A stretch of DNA of 64,000 nucleotides from JAFMDF01 sp965277445. Lineage in GTDB: Bacteria; Bacteroidota; Bacteroidia; Chitinophagales; Saprospiraceae. The position numbers and the translations under genes were made by a program. The notes beneath the pieces were generated by a model. That model was given only the letters and a program-made list of their open reading frames with translations. It did no database searches and was not told the DNA's origin. Each line of letters starts with the position of its first letter. Positions within the stretch are counted from its first letter, which is position 1. Of the stretch, positions 15,914-24,208 are shown one piece after another. Where the stretch lies: positions 248,001 through 312,000 of the forward strand of contig CBDICY010000030.1 in assembly GCA_965277445.1 (NCBI GenBank), written 5' to 3'.

Positions 15914-18757
15914 CTATTCTTCTAGTTGAAAAAAGTAAGCAACTCTTTCCACTATTTGATAGCCCGTTTTAGGGTCTTCATTCTCCAAAATAATATCAAT
16001 ATCTATTTTATTCGTCCCTTCAATAGCGCCACTATCAAAAACTGCTTTGATGCTTCCTTTTTCGCCAGGAGCTACAGGTTCTGTGGAAAATTCAGTTGTG
16101 GTACAATCACAGGCACTAATCAATTCAATCACTAAAGGCTCATCTCCTTTATTGGTGAAATCAAAAGTATGCGTTCGCTTTTCTCCTTTTTTGATGACGC
16201 CAAAATCTACTTCTGCGTGCTCAAAAACCATTTTAGGCCCTTCTTTAACTAGCGTATTTCCTATTGGATTGGCATTCCTTCTTCTAGATTTTTTCTTTTT
16301 AGATTTCTTCGTCTTATTAATCACTTTTGGCTTAGGTACTACTTTTTTCAAGCGCTTCTCCAACTTCTTGATCTTAATGTTAGTTGGTCCTGAAATAATT
16401 TTAAATTCTGTTCGACGATTGATTTGGTGGGCAACATCTCTAGTTGCTTTAGGAGATAATTTACTTACTAAATTAAAATCCAATACCCAGCCTACTTGTA
16501 ATTTTGGATTGCCTTCTACAGAAACAGAATCAACGGTAGCAGGTACTTTTTCCCCATATCCTACGGATTGAATACGAATCGGTTCAATACCTCTTTCGGT
16601 CAGCCATTTTTTAGCAGAATCAGCTCTTCTTTGAGATAACTTTTCGTTATAATCATTTCCCCCTTGATAATCCGTATGAGAGGATAACTCAATCACCATC
16701 TCTGGATACCGTTGCATTAAATCTAAAAGGACACTTAAATCTTTTTCTGCATCCACCAAAATTTTATCATCATCAAAATCATAGTAGATATTGGATAATC
16801 GAATCGGCTTATTGATTTCTACTTCAATCTCTTCGTACTCCGGTTCTGCTGGTTTTGTTGGTTCAGGATCTGGTTTTTTCACAGGTGGTGCTTTTCTTAA
16901 AACAAAGCGCTCTGTATAGGTTTTATTTTCCTTTAAATCTAAAGTATTTAAAGTAACCGTATCTCTAGTATATCCTTTTTTGCTGGCAATCAGCATATAG
17001 GTTTTTTCCAGCTGTAGAGGGAAATCAAAATTATTGGCTTTTTTATTACTTTGTTCTTTTGGATTGACCCCATTTGTACCTTCCATTTCTAGAATAGCTA
17101 CGGTCGCTCCTCTTAATGCTTTTTTACCATCAAATACGGTTGCTAAAACATTCGCTGAAATTGGCGGAATCTCCATAGAGAAAATATCAAAACAAGAAGA
17201 ACTGGCAACAAAACCTCTTCCAGAACGATTTGAAGTTAAGAAGCCATTAGCGCCAGCATCATCTAAAAAGAAAGATTTTTCGTCTAATGGTGTATTATAA
17301 CCAACGCCCATATTTTCTGGCTTACTCCAGGTTGACCCATTCCATACGGTCGTAAAAATATCATAACCACCGAAACCTGGTAAACCATTGGAACTAAAAT
17401 ACAAAGCACCGTTTCTATAAAAAGGCGTTACTTCATCCCCTGGTGTATTGATAGATGCTAGCGGAACAGGTTCCCCATAAACGCCGTCTCCCTTTTTGGT
17501 CGCATAATAAATGTCCTTTCCGCCTTCACCGCCATCCATATCGGAGACAAAGAATAAAACTTCTTTACCAAATAAATCACCAACTGCAGGATGAAATGCT
17601 TTAAAGTCTAATTCATCAAAACCAATGACGACTTCATTAGGCCCTGCCCATTCATTTCCTTTTTTCTCACTATAATAAATGGTACTAATTTCCACTTTAT
17701 TTCCTCGCATCAAACTACGAGTGAAATACATTGTTTCACCATCTGGCGAAATATGTGCATGCGTCGTTTGGAAATCCTCTCGATTGATTTTAGTGGGCAG
17801 CGGTTCTCCTTTACTCCAATCATCTCCATTTTTGCTAGCTTTATATAGTTGAGCATAAGCCATCGGCGTTTCTCCATCCGTAGAAATAATATCTTTGACA
17901 TCTCCAAAACTAGCGTAATACAATTCATCTTTGTGTAAAAAAGGACCGTATTCTGCTTCTTTACTATTTAATTTCTTGATATTGGTGATGGTGATGCCAT
18001 TGACGGATTCTCCATCTTCTTTTGTCACCCCTTGTTGCTTGGCAAATTGGGCGCCTTCTAATTCATTTTGTGCCAATTCTCTTTTAATTGGATCTGTACC
18101 CGTTGCAATATATTTTTCGAACTGAACAATGGCTTCCTCAAATTTTTCCGTAGCTTTTAATGCCTGACCATATTCAAAACGATCTTCTTTTTGCTCAGGG
18201 GTTAATGGCTTACGCTCCCGCTTTTTCTTACCTACCATTTTGCCTTTGGCAATCGCCTTTTCTTCTCTTTCTTTTTGCTTTGCCTCTTGTGCTTTTTTCT
18301 TTGCCCTAGCTTTTGCCTTTTTACTTTTCTTCTTTTTCTTTTTGCCTTTTCCTTTTGTTTTCTTTTTGACAGCCGCTTTACCTTTACCAACTGCTTCTTT
18401 TCCTTTCTTTAGGGCATACTCAAAAGTATTCAAATCTTCATCCTCATCTTTTTTAGCTGCTTCTTCCTCGTCTTCTTCATCCATACTATCTTTCAGATAA
18501 CGACCATAATAACGTTCCGCTTTTTTATAATCTCTTAACTTCATACTCAATCGCGCCATCTGCGGATAAACTTCATAGTCTTTCGTCTCTTCAAAATATT
18601 TATTATAATATTCTAAAGCTCTATAATAATCTTGCTTGTCTTCTTGGTCTTGTGCAGTTTTTAGATTGACTGCTGCGGTTGCTCTATTTAGCGGTTGTGC
18701 CAAAGCAGTAGTGGTGCTAAATGCTAAAAAGAGTAAAAATGCTATTAAACGACTCAT
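15914..18757 (-). CDS. OmpA-family protein with TPR, PD40 propeller and C-terminal DUF1573 domain
   Basis: A 947-residue envelope protein. Order seen: signal peptide (1-20); TPR-like repeats split by a very Lys-rich stretch (about 115-190, with runs such as KGKGKKKKKKSKKAKARAKK); a PD40/WD40-like propeller (about 265-530, with ISPDGETMYFTRS and GALYFSSNGLPGFGGYDIF); a carboxypeptidase-regulatory-like beta domain (about 535-620); an OmpA peptidoglycan-binding domain (about 655-775, IYYDFDDDKI, ELSSHTDYQGGNDYNEKLSQRRADS); a second basic linker; and a DUF1573 domain (about 840-945, VDFGVIKKGEKRTHTFDFTN, ACDCTT). The architecture up to OmpA resembles PorE-type T9SS-associated proteins. It is the second gene after porP and probably co-transcribed, so it likely links an outer-membrane protein to peptidoglycan. 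The DUF1573 fusion is unusual. Confidence 0.9.
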   Translation of the reverse strand: MSRLIAFLLFLAFSTTTALAQPLNRATAAVNLKTAQDQEDKQDYYRALEYYNKYFEETKDYEVYPQMARLSMKLRDYKKAERYYGRYLKDSMDEEDEEEAAKKDEDEDLNTFEYALKKGKEAVGKGKAAVKKKTKGKGKKKKKKSKKAKARAKKKAQEAKQKEREEKAIAKGKMVGKKKRERKPLTPEQKEDRFEYGQALKATEKFEEAIVQFEKYIATGTDPIKRELAQNELEGAQFAKQQGVTKEDGESVNGITITNIKKLNSKEAEYGPFLHKDELYYASFGDVKDIISTDGETPMAYAQLYKASKNGDDWSKGEPLPTKINREDFQTTHAHISPDGETMYFTRSLMRGNKVEISTIYYSEKKGNEWAGPNEVVIGFDELDFKAFHPAVGDLFGKEVLFFVSDMDGGEGGKDIYYATKKGDGVYGEPVPLASINTPGDEVTPFYRNGALYFSSNGLPGFGGYDIFTTVWNGSTWSKPENMGVGYNTPLDEKSFFLDDAGANGFLTSNRSGRGFVASSSCFDIFSMEIPPISANVLATVFDGKKALRGATVAILEMEGTNGVNPKEQSNKKANNFDFPLQLEKTYMLIASKKGYTRDTVTLNTLDLKENKTYTERFVLRKAPPVKKPDPEPTKPAEPEYEEIEVEINKPIRLSNIYYDFDDDKILVDAEKDLSVLLDLMQRYPEMVIELSSHTDYQGGNDYNEKLSQRRADSAKKWLTERGIEPIRIQSVGYGEKVPATVDSVSVEGNPKLQVGWVLDFNLVSKLSPKATRDVAHQINRRTEFKIISGPTNIKIKKLEKRLKKVVPKPKVINKTKKSKKKKSRRRNANPIGNTLVKEGPKMVFEHAEVDFGVIKKGEKRTHTFDFTNKGDEPLVIELISACDCTTTEFSTEPVAPGEKGSIKAVFDSGAIEGTNKIDIDIILENEDPKTGYQIVERVAYFFQLEE

Positions 18758-18793
18758 ATTATTTTGTATTATGATGAACGTTGGGTGAAAAGA

Positions 18794-18852
18794 GTTGTCG
18801 GTTGTCGGTTGTCGGTTTGCTCGTAACTGATAACCGACAACTGATAACTGAC
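18794..18852. repeat. Inverted heptamer arrays in the porP-ompA spacer
   Basis: GTTGTCG occurs three times exactly at 18794-18814. After 10 bases come four heptamers AACTGAT, AACCGAC, AACTGAT, AACTGAC at 18825-18852, the inverted counterpart. The array ends directly at the porP stop codon. Confidence 0.85.
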
Positions 18853-18854
18853 AA

Positions 18855-19874
18855 TTATAAATCAGGACAGCAAATAGTTGGTTCTACTGCTGGTTTTTTA
18901 TAAACGTTAATAATTTTACTGGCAGATATTTCCAAGCCACCAAAACCAGTAGCCGTTTCTGCAATGCCATAAACAGGAAATTCGTAAGAGATGCCAAATC
19001 TCCATTCGCCATAATCAGCTCCTAATAATAAAGCAGGCCCTTGACCTAAATCAAATCCAACGCCTCCTTTTAATCTTAAAGCTAAATCTGGTCGCAATAA
19101 ATAACCGACCATGGTTTGTATTTTTACATCGGTTCCTTCCTGACCTCTGTTACTGATAATAAAAGATGGATGAATGGATAATTTTTTATCAATATTTCTA
19201 TCAATTAAACCGTGTACAACAAGCCCAGATGGACGCTTCTCGTTATTTGCAGTTGAACCAGTAGATACCTTATTTCCTTGCCTGAAAAGATATAAATAAG
19301 AAGCACCAATATTTAACATTGTATTCTTATCTAATTGAGAGCGGTACATCAATCCTATATTAGAAATTTTTGCATCACTTAAATCTTCTCTACCATTGCC
19401 ACTACCACTTCCTCCAGAATTGGAAGTTAAGGTTGGATCGTTTTGGTCTATTGTTCGAGCATTAGCGGTGTTTGTCTTAATACCATCACTTCCAAACTGA
19501 TATCCTAAAACAAAATAATCGTTTCCCTTTTTATCTAGCGATAGGTGATAAGACACCCCTACAAGAGAGCGGTTCCAACCATAATCAAGCTCTCCACCTT
19601 TGTCGGTATCAAAAGAAATTCCCGCACTCAACCAATCTCTTTTACGCACCATAATGATTGGCGCATCTACAGAAAAAGAAGGTGTTGTCCAAGTATCTAA
19701 TTGATTTTTATACATTCCACTTATTCGGAAAGTCCCTTCAAAGTCCCCTGCATAGGCAGGATTGACGGATAAAGGCATCATGTTGTATAAGGATTTGTGG
19801 AAATCTTGAGCGGATAGACTGAAAGTGCCTGCAATGAAGGCTAAAAAGAAACTAAAACGTCGAAGTAATTTCAT
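18855..19874 (-). CDS. PorP/SprF family type IX secretion system membrane protein
   Basis: A 339-residue outer-membrane beta-barrel of the PorP/SprF family. The signal peptide ends at LSAQ. The family hallmark follows at once: LYNMMPLSVNPAYAGDFEGTFRISGMYKNQW-like (here NQLDTWTTPSFSVDAP). Alternating beta strands continue to a C-terminal EISASKIINVYKKP. PorP/SprF proteins work with T9SS, and this one precedes an OmpA/PD40 gene, the usual partner. It could be one of several SprF-like paralogues dedicated to a specific cargo rather than the core PorP. The CC near the C-terminus (TICCPDL) is notable. Confidence 0.92.
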   Translation of the reverse strand: MKLLRRFSFFLAFIAGTFSLSAQDFHKSLYNMMPLSVNPAYAGDFEGTFRISGMYKNQLDTWTTPSFSVDAPIIMVRKRDWLSAGISFDTDKGGELDYGWNRSLVGVSYHLSLDKKGNDYFVLGYQFGSDGIKTNTANARTIDQNDPTLTSNSGGSGSGNGREDLSDAKISNIGLMYRSQLDKNTMLNIGASYLYLFRQGNKVSTGSTANNEKRPSGLVVHGLIDRNIDKKLSIHPSFIISNRGQEGTDVKIQTMVGYLLRPDLALRLKGGVGFDLGQGPALLLGADYGEWRFGISYEFPVYGIAETATGFGGLEISASKIINVYKKPAVEPTICCPDL

Positions 19875-20072
19875 ATTATTAAGTACGTTGGAGAAATTGA
19901 AAATTTAAAATGAACAATAAACAATTGCAAACTATTGATAAACAGTAAAATGCAGGTTGTGGATTGTAAATTTACTTTTCGGCATTCTTTGGTTGATGGT
20001 CTATTTTTGATAGTAAGCGTAAAAATAAAGGAAACCCAGTAATAATCTGCTGCTTTCCCTTACCTTTAGCGA

Positions 20073-20080
20073 CAAAAGTA
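20073..20080 (-). promoter_or_regulatory. -7 promoter element TACTTTTG for the porP-ompA operon
   Basis: Minus-strand exact match to TAnnTTTG, about 200 bases before the porP start, implying a long leader. Confidence 0.5.
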
Positions 20081-20239
20081 CGAAAATAACAACTTTTGAA
20101 GGGACGCCCAAATTGTTTGTAAGTCTCACTTTTTATTGACTTACTTTACCAATACGCTAAAATGATAAATTTGGTGGAAAAAGTTGTACTTTTTTACTTA
20201 AAATTTGAGGTAATGACGGATAGCTACTAAATAATTGGA

Positions 20240-20260
20240 GTTGCGGGTTGCGGGTTGCGA
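20240..20260 (+). repeat. Three tandem heptamers GTTGCGG/GTTGCGG/GTTGCGA
   Basis: Exact 7-bp tandem units, one change in the last copy, lying 22 bases past the 3' end of the leftward membrane-protein gene. Confidence 0.85.
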
Positions 20261-20282
20261 GTTTTAGCACAGGTAGGCCAAT

Positions 20283-20738
20283 CTATTTCTTCTCTACTTG
20301 ATTAGAATAATAGTAGATTTTATCTTCCCAAATAAATAGATAGTTTGTTTTAATTATCTCCATATTAAAATCCCTTTTTAGATAAAATAGGTTGTTAGGG
20401 TTGCAGACGAAAATTCCTGTAATGCCTATTATAAATAATGAGGTAATTAATAGAAACTTACTAAGTATTTTAGGCATTTTAATTGCCAAGACGAATTTGT
20501 TAAAACTAAAAATTATGGAAAGCCAGAAAATGAAATAGACTAAAAAATCAATGACGAATTCAAATAGGAAATATTGCAATGACAAGGAGGTATGCCAGCC
20601 ATTACAAACATAAGGGAACGGAAAACCAGACAAAGTAGAGTAGGCCGCATCAAGGGGCAACACGTACCATTCTTTTGTGAATATGGCTAACGAAATGATG
20701 GTTAATGGTAAGACTAATGGATAGATTAGTTGCTTCAT
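20283..20738 (-). CDS. Small membrane protein of unknown function
   Basis: A 151-residue protein with about three hydrophobic segments: an N-terminal LIYPLVLPLTIISLAIF, a central FLFEFVIDFLVYFIFWLSIIF and FLLITSLFIIGITGIFVC. I recognise no family. The composition is aromatic-rich with a charged C-terminus. It is the last gene of a probable leftward run starting with the sigma factor, 38 bases past the preceding gene, so it may be co-transcribed. Function unknown. Confidence 0.6.
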   Translation of the reverse strand: MKQLIYPLVLPLTIISLAIFTKEWYVLPLDAAYSTLSGFPFPYVCNGWHTSLSLQYFLFEFVIDFLVYFIFWLSIIFSFNKFVLAIKMPKILSKFLLITSLFIIGITGIFVCNPNNLFYLKRDFNMEIIKTNYLFIWEDKIYYYSNQVEKK

Positions 20739-20776
20739 CTATAGATTTTTCCGATTAATTTAATAGGACTTTATAA

Positions 20777-21070
20777 TTACTTCCGCAATTTCCGATGAAA
20801 CAACCCCTGCCGCATTCGATAAACCCATCGTTGGCTTTTGCTTAAGACTGGAACTCCTAATACTTCTTCACAAGTAGGGCATTGTAAATTAGGCACCGAT
20901 TTAATAGAAGAATGAGAAACTTTATGATGGTTGGCAAAATTTTCAGGAGCAGCGATATGGGCTAAGTAAAGCCGTAAAATACCTTTACCTGCGCCGTATT
21001 TGTGATAGGTGAGGAGGTAATGAGTGCATTTGCCGCAATGAATATCGTAGATTTTATATTTCTGAGCCAA
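20777..21070 (-). CDS. Small Cys-pair protein, probable zinc ribbon
   Basis: A 97-residue basic soluble protein. Two Cys pairs are visible, DIHCGKCTHYLL near the N-terminus and LQCPTCEEVLG in the middle, with a His-rich segment between (NHHKVSHSS). This suggests a zinc-binding fold. The C-terminus is strongly basic (RMRQGLFHRKLRK). I do not recognise a named family. It lies 59 bases past the anti-sigma gene on the same strand. Function unknown; nucleic-acid binding is only a guess from the charge. Confidence 0.7.
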   Translation of the reverse strand: MAQKYKIYDIHCGKCTHYLLTYHKYGAGKGILRLYLAHIAAPENFANHHKVSHSSIKSVPNLQCPTCEEVLGVPVLSKSQRWVYRMRQGLFHRKLRK

Positions 21071-21129
21071 AAGAAGGATGGATTGGTAATTATTTTTTTG
21101 ATTAATAATCTAATAAATCTGTATTGAGA

Positions 21130-21555
21130 TCAACTTTTCCGAGGTACTAAATAAGGACGTACTCCTTTTACAGATACTCTTAACCGACCCGTTGTTTTGC
21201 CTTCAGCAATGGTTTTATTCAAGACATCTTGATATTGTTGCCTGAAAGCTTGTTCAGCCGCTAATTTAGTAGTGATTAAGCTTTCGGTTGGCGCATCCTC
21301 GTGGATGACAATAGCATTTCGACTATTGGCTTCTTGGGCGATATTGGCAATAGTAGTCACAAAGAAGATCAAAGCAACTGCTGCCGCTGCCATCATGACA
21401 ATGCGGTAAATGGAAAAAGCAGGTTGTTGTCTTTTAATGCGTTCTTTTTGATCTAATCGACGTTCTAATTTGTTCCAGGCCTGCAAGGATGGACGTTCAT
21501 TGAGTTTATGTTGATTCTTTCGAAAAAGATCTTGTATTTTATCTTGTGGTTTCAT
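21130..21555 (-). CDS. Probable single-pass anti-sigma factor
   Basis: A 141-residue protein from the ATG at 21555 (an ATG four codons earlier is possible). A charged N-terminal cytoplasmic region (about 1-45, LFRKNQHKLNERPSLQAWNKLERRLDQ) is followed by one membrane helix (IVMMAAAAVALIFFVTTIA) and a periplasmic tail of about 70 residues. The PSLQAWNKLERRLD pattern is common in Bacteroidota proteins encoded directly after ECF sigma genes. It lies 60 bases after the sigma gene. The role as anti-sigma factor is inferred from position and topology. Confidence 0.7.
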   Translation of the reverse strand: MKPQDKIQDLFRKNQHKLNERPSLQAWNKLERRLDQKERIKRQQPAFSIYRIVMMAAAAVALIFFVTTIANIAQEANSRNAIVIHEDAPTESLITTKLAAEQAFRQQYQDVLNKTIAEGKTTGRLRVSVKGVRPYLVPRKS

Positions 21556-21615
21556 TTTATAAATCATATTTGATGAAAATCTTCGGTCTATATGGTCATT
21601 TGATTAAGTAACTGC

Positions 21616-22179
21616 TTACTGCCTACTGCTACTCCGTTGCCTACCTTCCACTCCTGGATAAGCCCGTTTAGCTAATAAAGTTTGCATTCTCTTTTTGGCT
21701 AAAATTAGTTGAGATTTAGAGGTATTAATACTAATGCCTAAGACTTCTGCTATTTCTCGATGTTTTAATCCATCTAGTACATATAGGTTAAAGACGGTTC
21801 TATAACCTATTGGTAATTGTTCTAATAAGTCTAATATATCTTGTGCGGCTAATTCATCTTCAATGGTGCCACCTGTTAGTGGGCCAACGTGGTATTCTTC
21901 AATTTCTATCGTGATTTTTTGTCGTTTCCTCAAAAACATTAAGGCTTCATTGACTACAATTCGGCGTATCCAACCTTCAAAGCTACCATCTCCTTTAAAC
22001 TGATGGATATTATTGATGGCTTTAAATAGACCATTAATCAAAACATCTTCCGCATCTTCTCTGTTTCTGCAATATCGCTTGCAAACTCCAAACATGACTG
22101 GAGAAAAATGGTCATAAAGGGCTTTTTGAGCCTGCCGATTTTGGTTTTGACAACCTTGTATGATTTCGTTTTCAGTCAA
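21616..22179 (-). CDS. ECF (RNA polymerase sigma-70 family) sigma factor
   Basis: An extracytoplasmic-function sigma factor of 187 residues. The region 2 signature is RYCRNREDAEDVLINGLFKAINNIHQFKGDGSFEGWIRRIVVNEALMFLR. Region 4 is LPIGYRTVFNLYVLDGLKHREIAEVLGISINTSKSQLILAKKRM with a normal HTH. The first gene of the run sigma, anti-sigma, zinc-ribbon-like protein, membrane protein. A 130-bp dispersed repeat lies 55 bases upstream and is also found upstream of the A-type iron-sulfur gene, which may matter for regulation. Confidence 0.93.
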   Translation of the reverse strand: MTENEIIQGCQNQNRQAQKALYDHFSPVMFGVCKRYCRNREDAEDVLINGLFKAINNIHQFKGDGSFEGWIRRIVVNEALMFLRKRQKITIEIEEYHVGPLTGGTIEDELAAQDILDLLEQLPIGYRTVFNLYVLDGLKHREIAEVLGISINTSKSQLILAKKRMQTLLAKRAYPGVEGRQRSSSRQ

Positions 22180-22234
22180 TATAAAGTTGTTTTAATGGTA
22201 TTGCTAAATAAAAAAATCGTAACTATTAAGTAGA

Positions 22235-22364
22235 TAGAGTAGAGATTAGAGACCATTTCATTGAGAGAGTAGAGATTTACACCTCAAAAATTGGCAATAA
22301 CGACAAAAAATCAGGCGATTTGGCACTAAACCATCTCTATTCTCGCCTCTCTTCTCTCTGTTCT
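22235..22364 (-). repeat. 130-bp dispersed repeat, copy 1
   Basis: Its reverse complement aligns without gaps to 63093-63222 at roughly 80-85 percent identity by eye. It begins AGAACAGAGAGAAGAGAGGC and ends CTCTACTCTA. The ends contain GARTAGAGAT in inverted orientation. It has the same orientation relative to the downstream gene as the other copy. Confidence 0.85.
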
Positions 22365-22534
22365 GAATTAATACAAAAAATCCGACTAATTCTTTAACAA
22401 TACGTAAATGCAGTAAAGGAAACTTATGAGCCTAAATAGAGGTTTCTATCCCTAAAGATGCAATAAATTTTATTTTTGGTGTTTGTTTGAGCAATTTTAT
22501 TTTTTAAAATCGACTATTCACTTGTAGCTTTAAC

Positions 22535-22542
22535 TATCTTTG
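22535..22542 (+). promoter_or_regulatory. -7 promoter element TATCTTTG for lysA
   Basis: Exact TAnnTTTG match 254 bases upstream of the lysA ATG. Confidence 0.4.
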
Positions 22543-22571
22543 CGGTTTTTATTGTTACAAATTAGTTTATA

Positions 22572-22606
22572 CAATTTTCAATTTAAAATTTAAAATTTTC
22601 AAAAGG
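22572..22606 (+). repeat. AT-rich heptamer tract
   Basis: Reads as CAATTTT, CAATTTA, AAATTTA, AAATTTT, CAAAAGG in 7-bp register inside the lysA leader. Confidence 0.6.
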
Positions 22607-22795
22607 AACGAAGAGGGAATGTTTTAATTTGAAAGAATACCATAAGGTACAATTATTTGTATAAGTACTGCAGCTTATGCTCGGTATAGGATTGTGGACT
22701 TATAATTTGCATTGCTTAACCAGCAAAGGAGAAGGGGCAAAAATTGACGCTCCTATTTTACTTGAAAATTGAAAATTGCTAAAATAAGTGTTTTA

Positions 22796-24100
22796 ATGGA
22801 GCAGACAATCCACAAATTTGAAGTAAGTGAAGGGGTAAATCCTTTAGAATTGGTCGAAAAATATGACGCCCCACTATATGTATACGATGGTGCTATTATT
22901 GAACGGCAGTTTAATCGACTCAATGACGCCTTTAAAGTACCCAAGGTGATTTTGAATTACGCTTGTAAAGCTTTGACCAATATTTCTATTTTGAAATTTT
23001 TGCATCAACTGGGCGCAGGATTAGATTGTGTCTCGGTGCAAGAAGTTAGAATGGGCTTACGAGCTGGATTCCAACCAAAGGAAATTATGTATACGCCTAG
23101 TGGTGTTGCTTTTTCAGAAATTGACGAAGCGATTGAATTGGGTGTGCGGATTAATGTCGATAATTTACCACTCTTAGAATACATTGGTAAAAAAGACGAA
23201 AAGATTCCTGTTTGTATTCGAATCAATCCACATATCAAAGCTGGAGGGAATGATAAAATTTCTGTTGGTTCCGTGACTTCAAAATTCGGAATTTCTTACC
23301 AACAAATCCCTTATATCAAACAACTAGTTGATACTTACCAGATCAAAGTGGAAGGCTTACATATGCATACTGGGTCGGATATTAAAGACGTAGATGTCTT
23401 TTTACAAGGCGCAGATATTCTACTGAATTTAGCTATGGATTTCTCCGAATTGGATTTTATTGACTTAGGAAGTGGATTTAAAGTAGCGTATAAAGCAAAC
23501 GATAAGGTAACCAATATTGATGAATTAGGGGTAAAAATGTCCGAACGATTTAATCGTTTTTGCCAAGCTTATGGTAGGGATTTAGCCTTAATTTTTGAAC
23601 CAGGAAAGTTTTTAGTAAGTGAGAGTGGTTACTTTCTTGTACGGGTGAACGTCGTAAAACAAACAACTGCTAAATTGTTTATCGGTGTAGATTCTGGTTT
23701 GAATCATTTGATTCGCCCCATGTTTTATGATGCACATCACCATATTGTTAATATCTCCAACCCAAAGGGGGAGCAAAAATTGTATGATGTGGTAGGGTAT
23801 ATTTGTGAAACAGACACTTTTGCAGAGAACCGTTTGATTGAAGAAACAAAAGCAGGGGATTTATTAGCCTTTTTTAATGCAGGTGCTTACTGTTTTTCTA
23901 TGGCTTCTAATTATAACTCTCGCTATCGACCAGCGGAAGTTTTTGTATATAATGGGGTCGATTACCTCGTTAGAAAAAGAGAAACTTTTGAGGATTTGAT
24001 GATGAATCAAATAGAAGTAGAGGTGATGCCTGGAGCAGAAAAATTAGAATTGCCTGAATTGGCAACCTTAGATTTAGGGAAAAAATCATTGGATAAGTAA
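22796..24100 (+). CDS. lysA: Diaminopimelate decarboxylase
   Basis: A PLP enzyme for the last step of lysine biosynthesis, meso-diaminopimelate to lysine. It has 434 residues from the ATG at 22796; an in-frame TTG 27 bases earlier is less likely. The PLP lysine is in ILNYACKALTNISILK. The His and Gly motifs follow: GLHMHTGSDIKD, DLGSGFKVAY and EPGKFLVSESGYFLVRVN. The substrate-binding Cys is in CETDTFAENR, and the C-terminal Tyr in GAYCFSMASNYNSRYRPAEV. All catalytic features are intact. It is followed by a WD40 gene and dcd on the same strand. Confidence 0.97.
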   Translation: MEQTIHKFEVSEGVNPLELVEKYDAPLYVYDGAIIERQFNRLNDAFKVPKVILNYACKALTNISILKFLHQLGAGLDCVSVQEVRMGLRAGFQPKEIMYTPSGVAFSEIDEAIELGVRINVDNLPLLEYIGKKDEKIPVCIRINPHIKAGGNDKISVGSVTSKFGISYQQIPYIKQLVDTYQIKVEGLHMHTGSDIKDVDVFLQGADILLNLAMDFSELDFIDLGSGFKVAYKANDKVTNIDELGVKMSERFNRFCQAYGRDLALIFEPGKFLVSESGYFLVRVNVVKQTTAKLFIGVDSGLNHLIRPMFYDAHHHIVNISNPKGEQKLYDVVGYICETDTFAENRLIEETKAGDLLAFFNAGAYCFSMASNYNSRYRPAEVFVYNGVDYLVRKRETFEDLMMNQIEVEVMPGAEKLELPELATLDLGKKSLDK

Positions 24101-24112
24101 GTTTGTCTTTTA

Positions 24113-24187
24113 GGATGATTGACTTTCAGTCAACCAGTCATCCTTTTTGATAATCAATGTTTTAGATTGACTGAAGGTCAACCATCC
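24113..24187 (+). repeat. Double-palindrome repeat, copy 1
   Basis: Contains TTGACTTTCAGTCAA and, 40 bases on, TTGACTGAAGGTCAACCATCC, bracketed by GGATGA and TCATCC. Related to 53554-53622. It follows the lysA stop by 12 bases and may act as a terminator. Confidence 0.65.
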
Positions 24188-24208
24188 AATAAAATGTAAA
24201 TATATTTG

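Larger units (their letters stand above)
19875..20282. other. Spacer upstream of porP
   Basis: It holds a minus-strand promoter element (20073-20080), a leader of about 190 bases for porP with a GGAAA/TTTCC hairpin near 20035-20060, AT-rich heptamer-like sequence (19893-19950) and three GTTGCGG heptamers (20240-20260). Confidence 0.5.
22180..22795. other. Divergent spacer between sigma factor and lysA
   Basis: It holds the 130-bp repeat (22235-22364), a rightward promoter element (22535-22542) and AT heptamers (22572-22606). The lysA leader of about 250 bases includes possible pairing of AGGAG near 22725 with GCTCCT near 22750. Confidence 0.5.

Noticed and set aside
24201..24208. TATATTTG as the promoter of the WD40 gene
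   Set aside because: It touches the GTG start codon, so transcription would begin inside the gene; there is no better start downstream.
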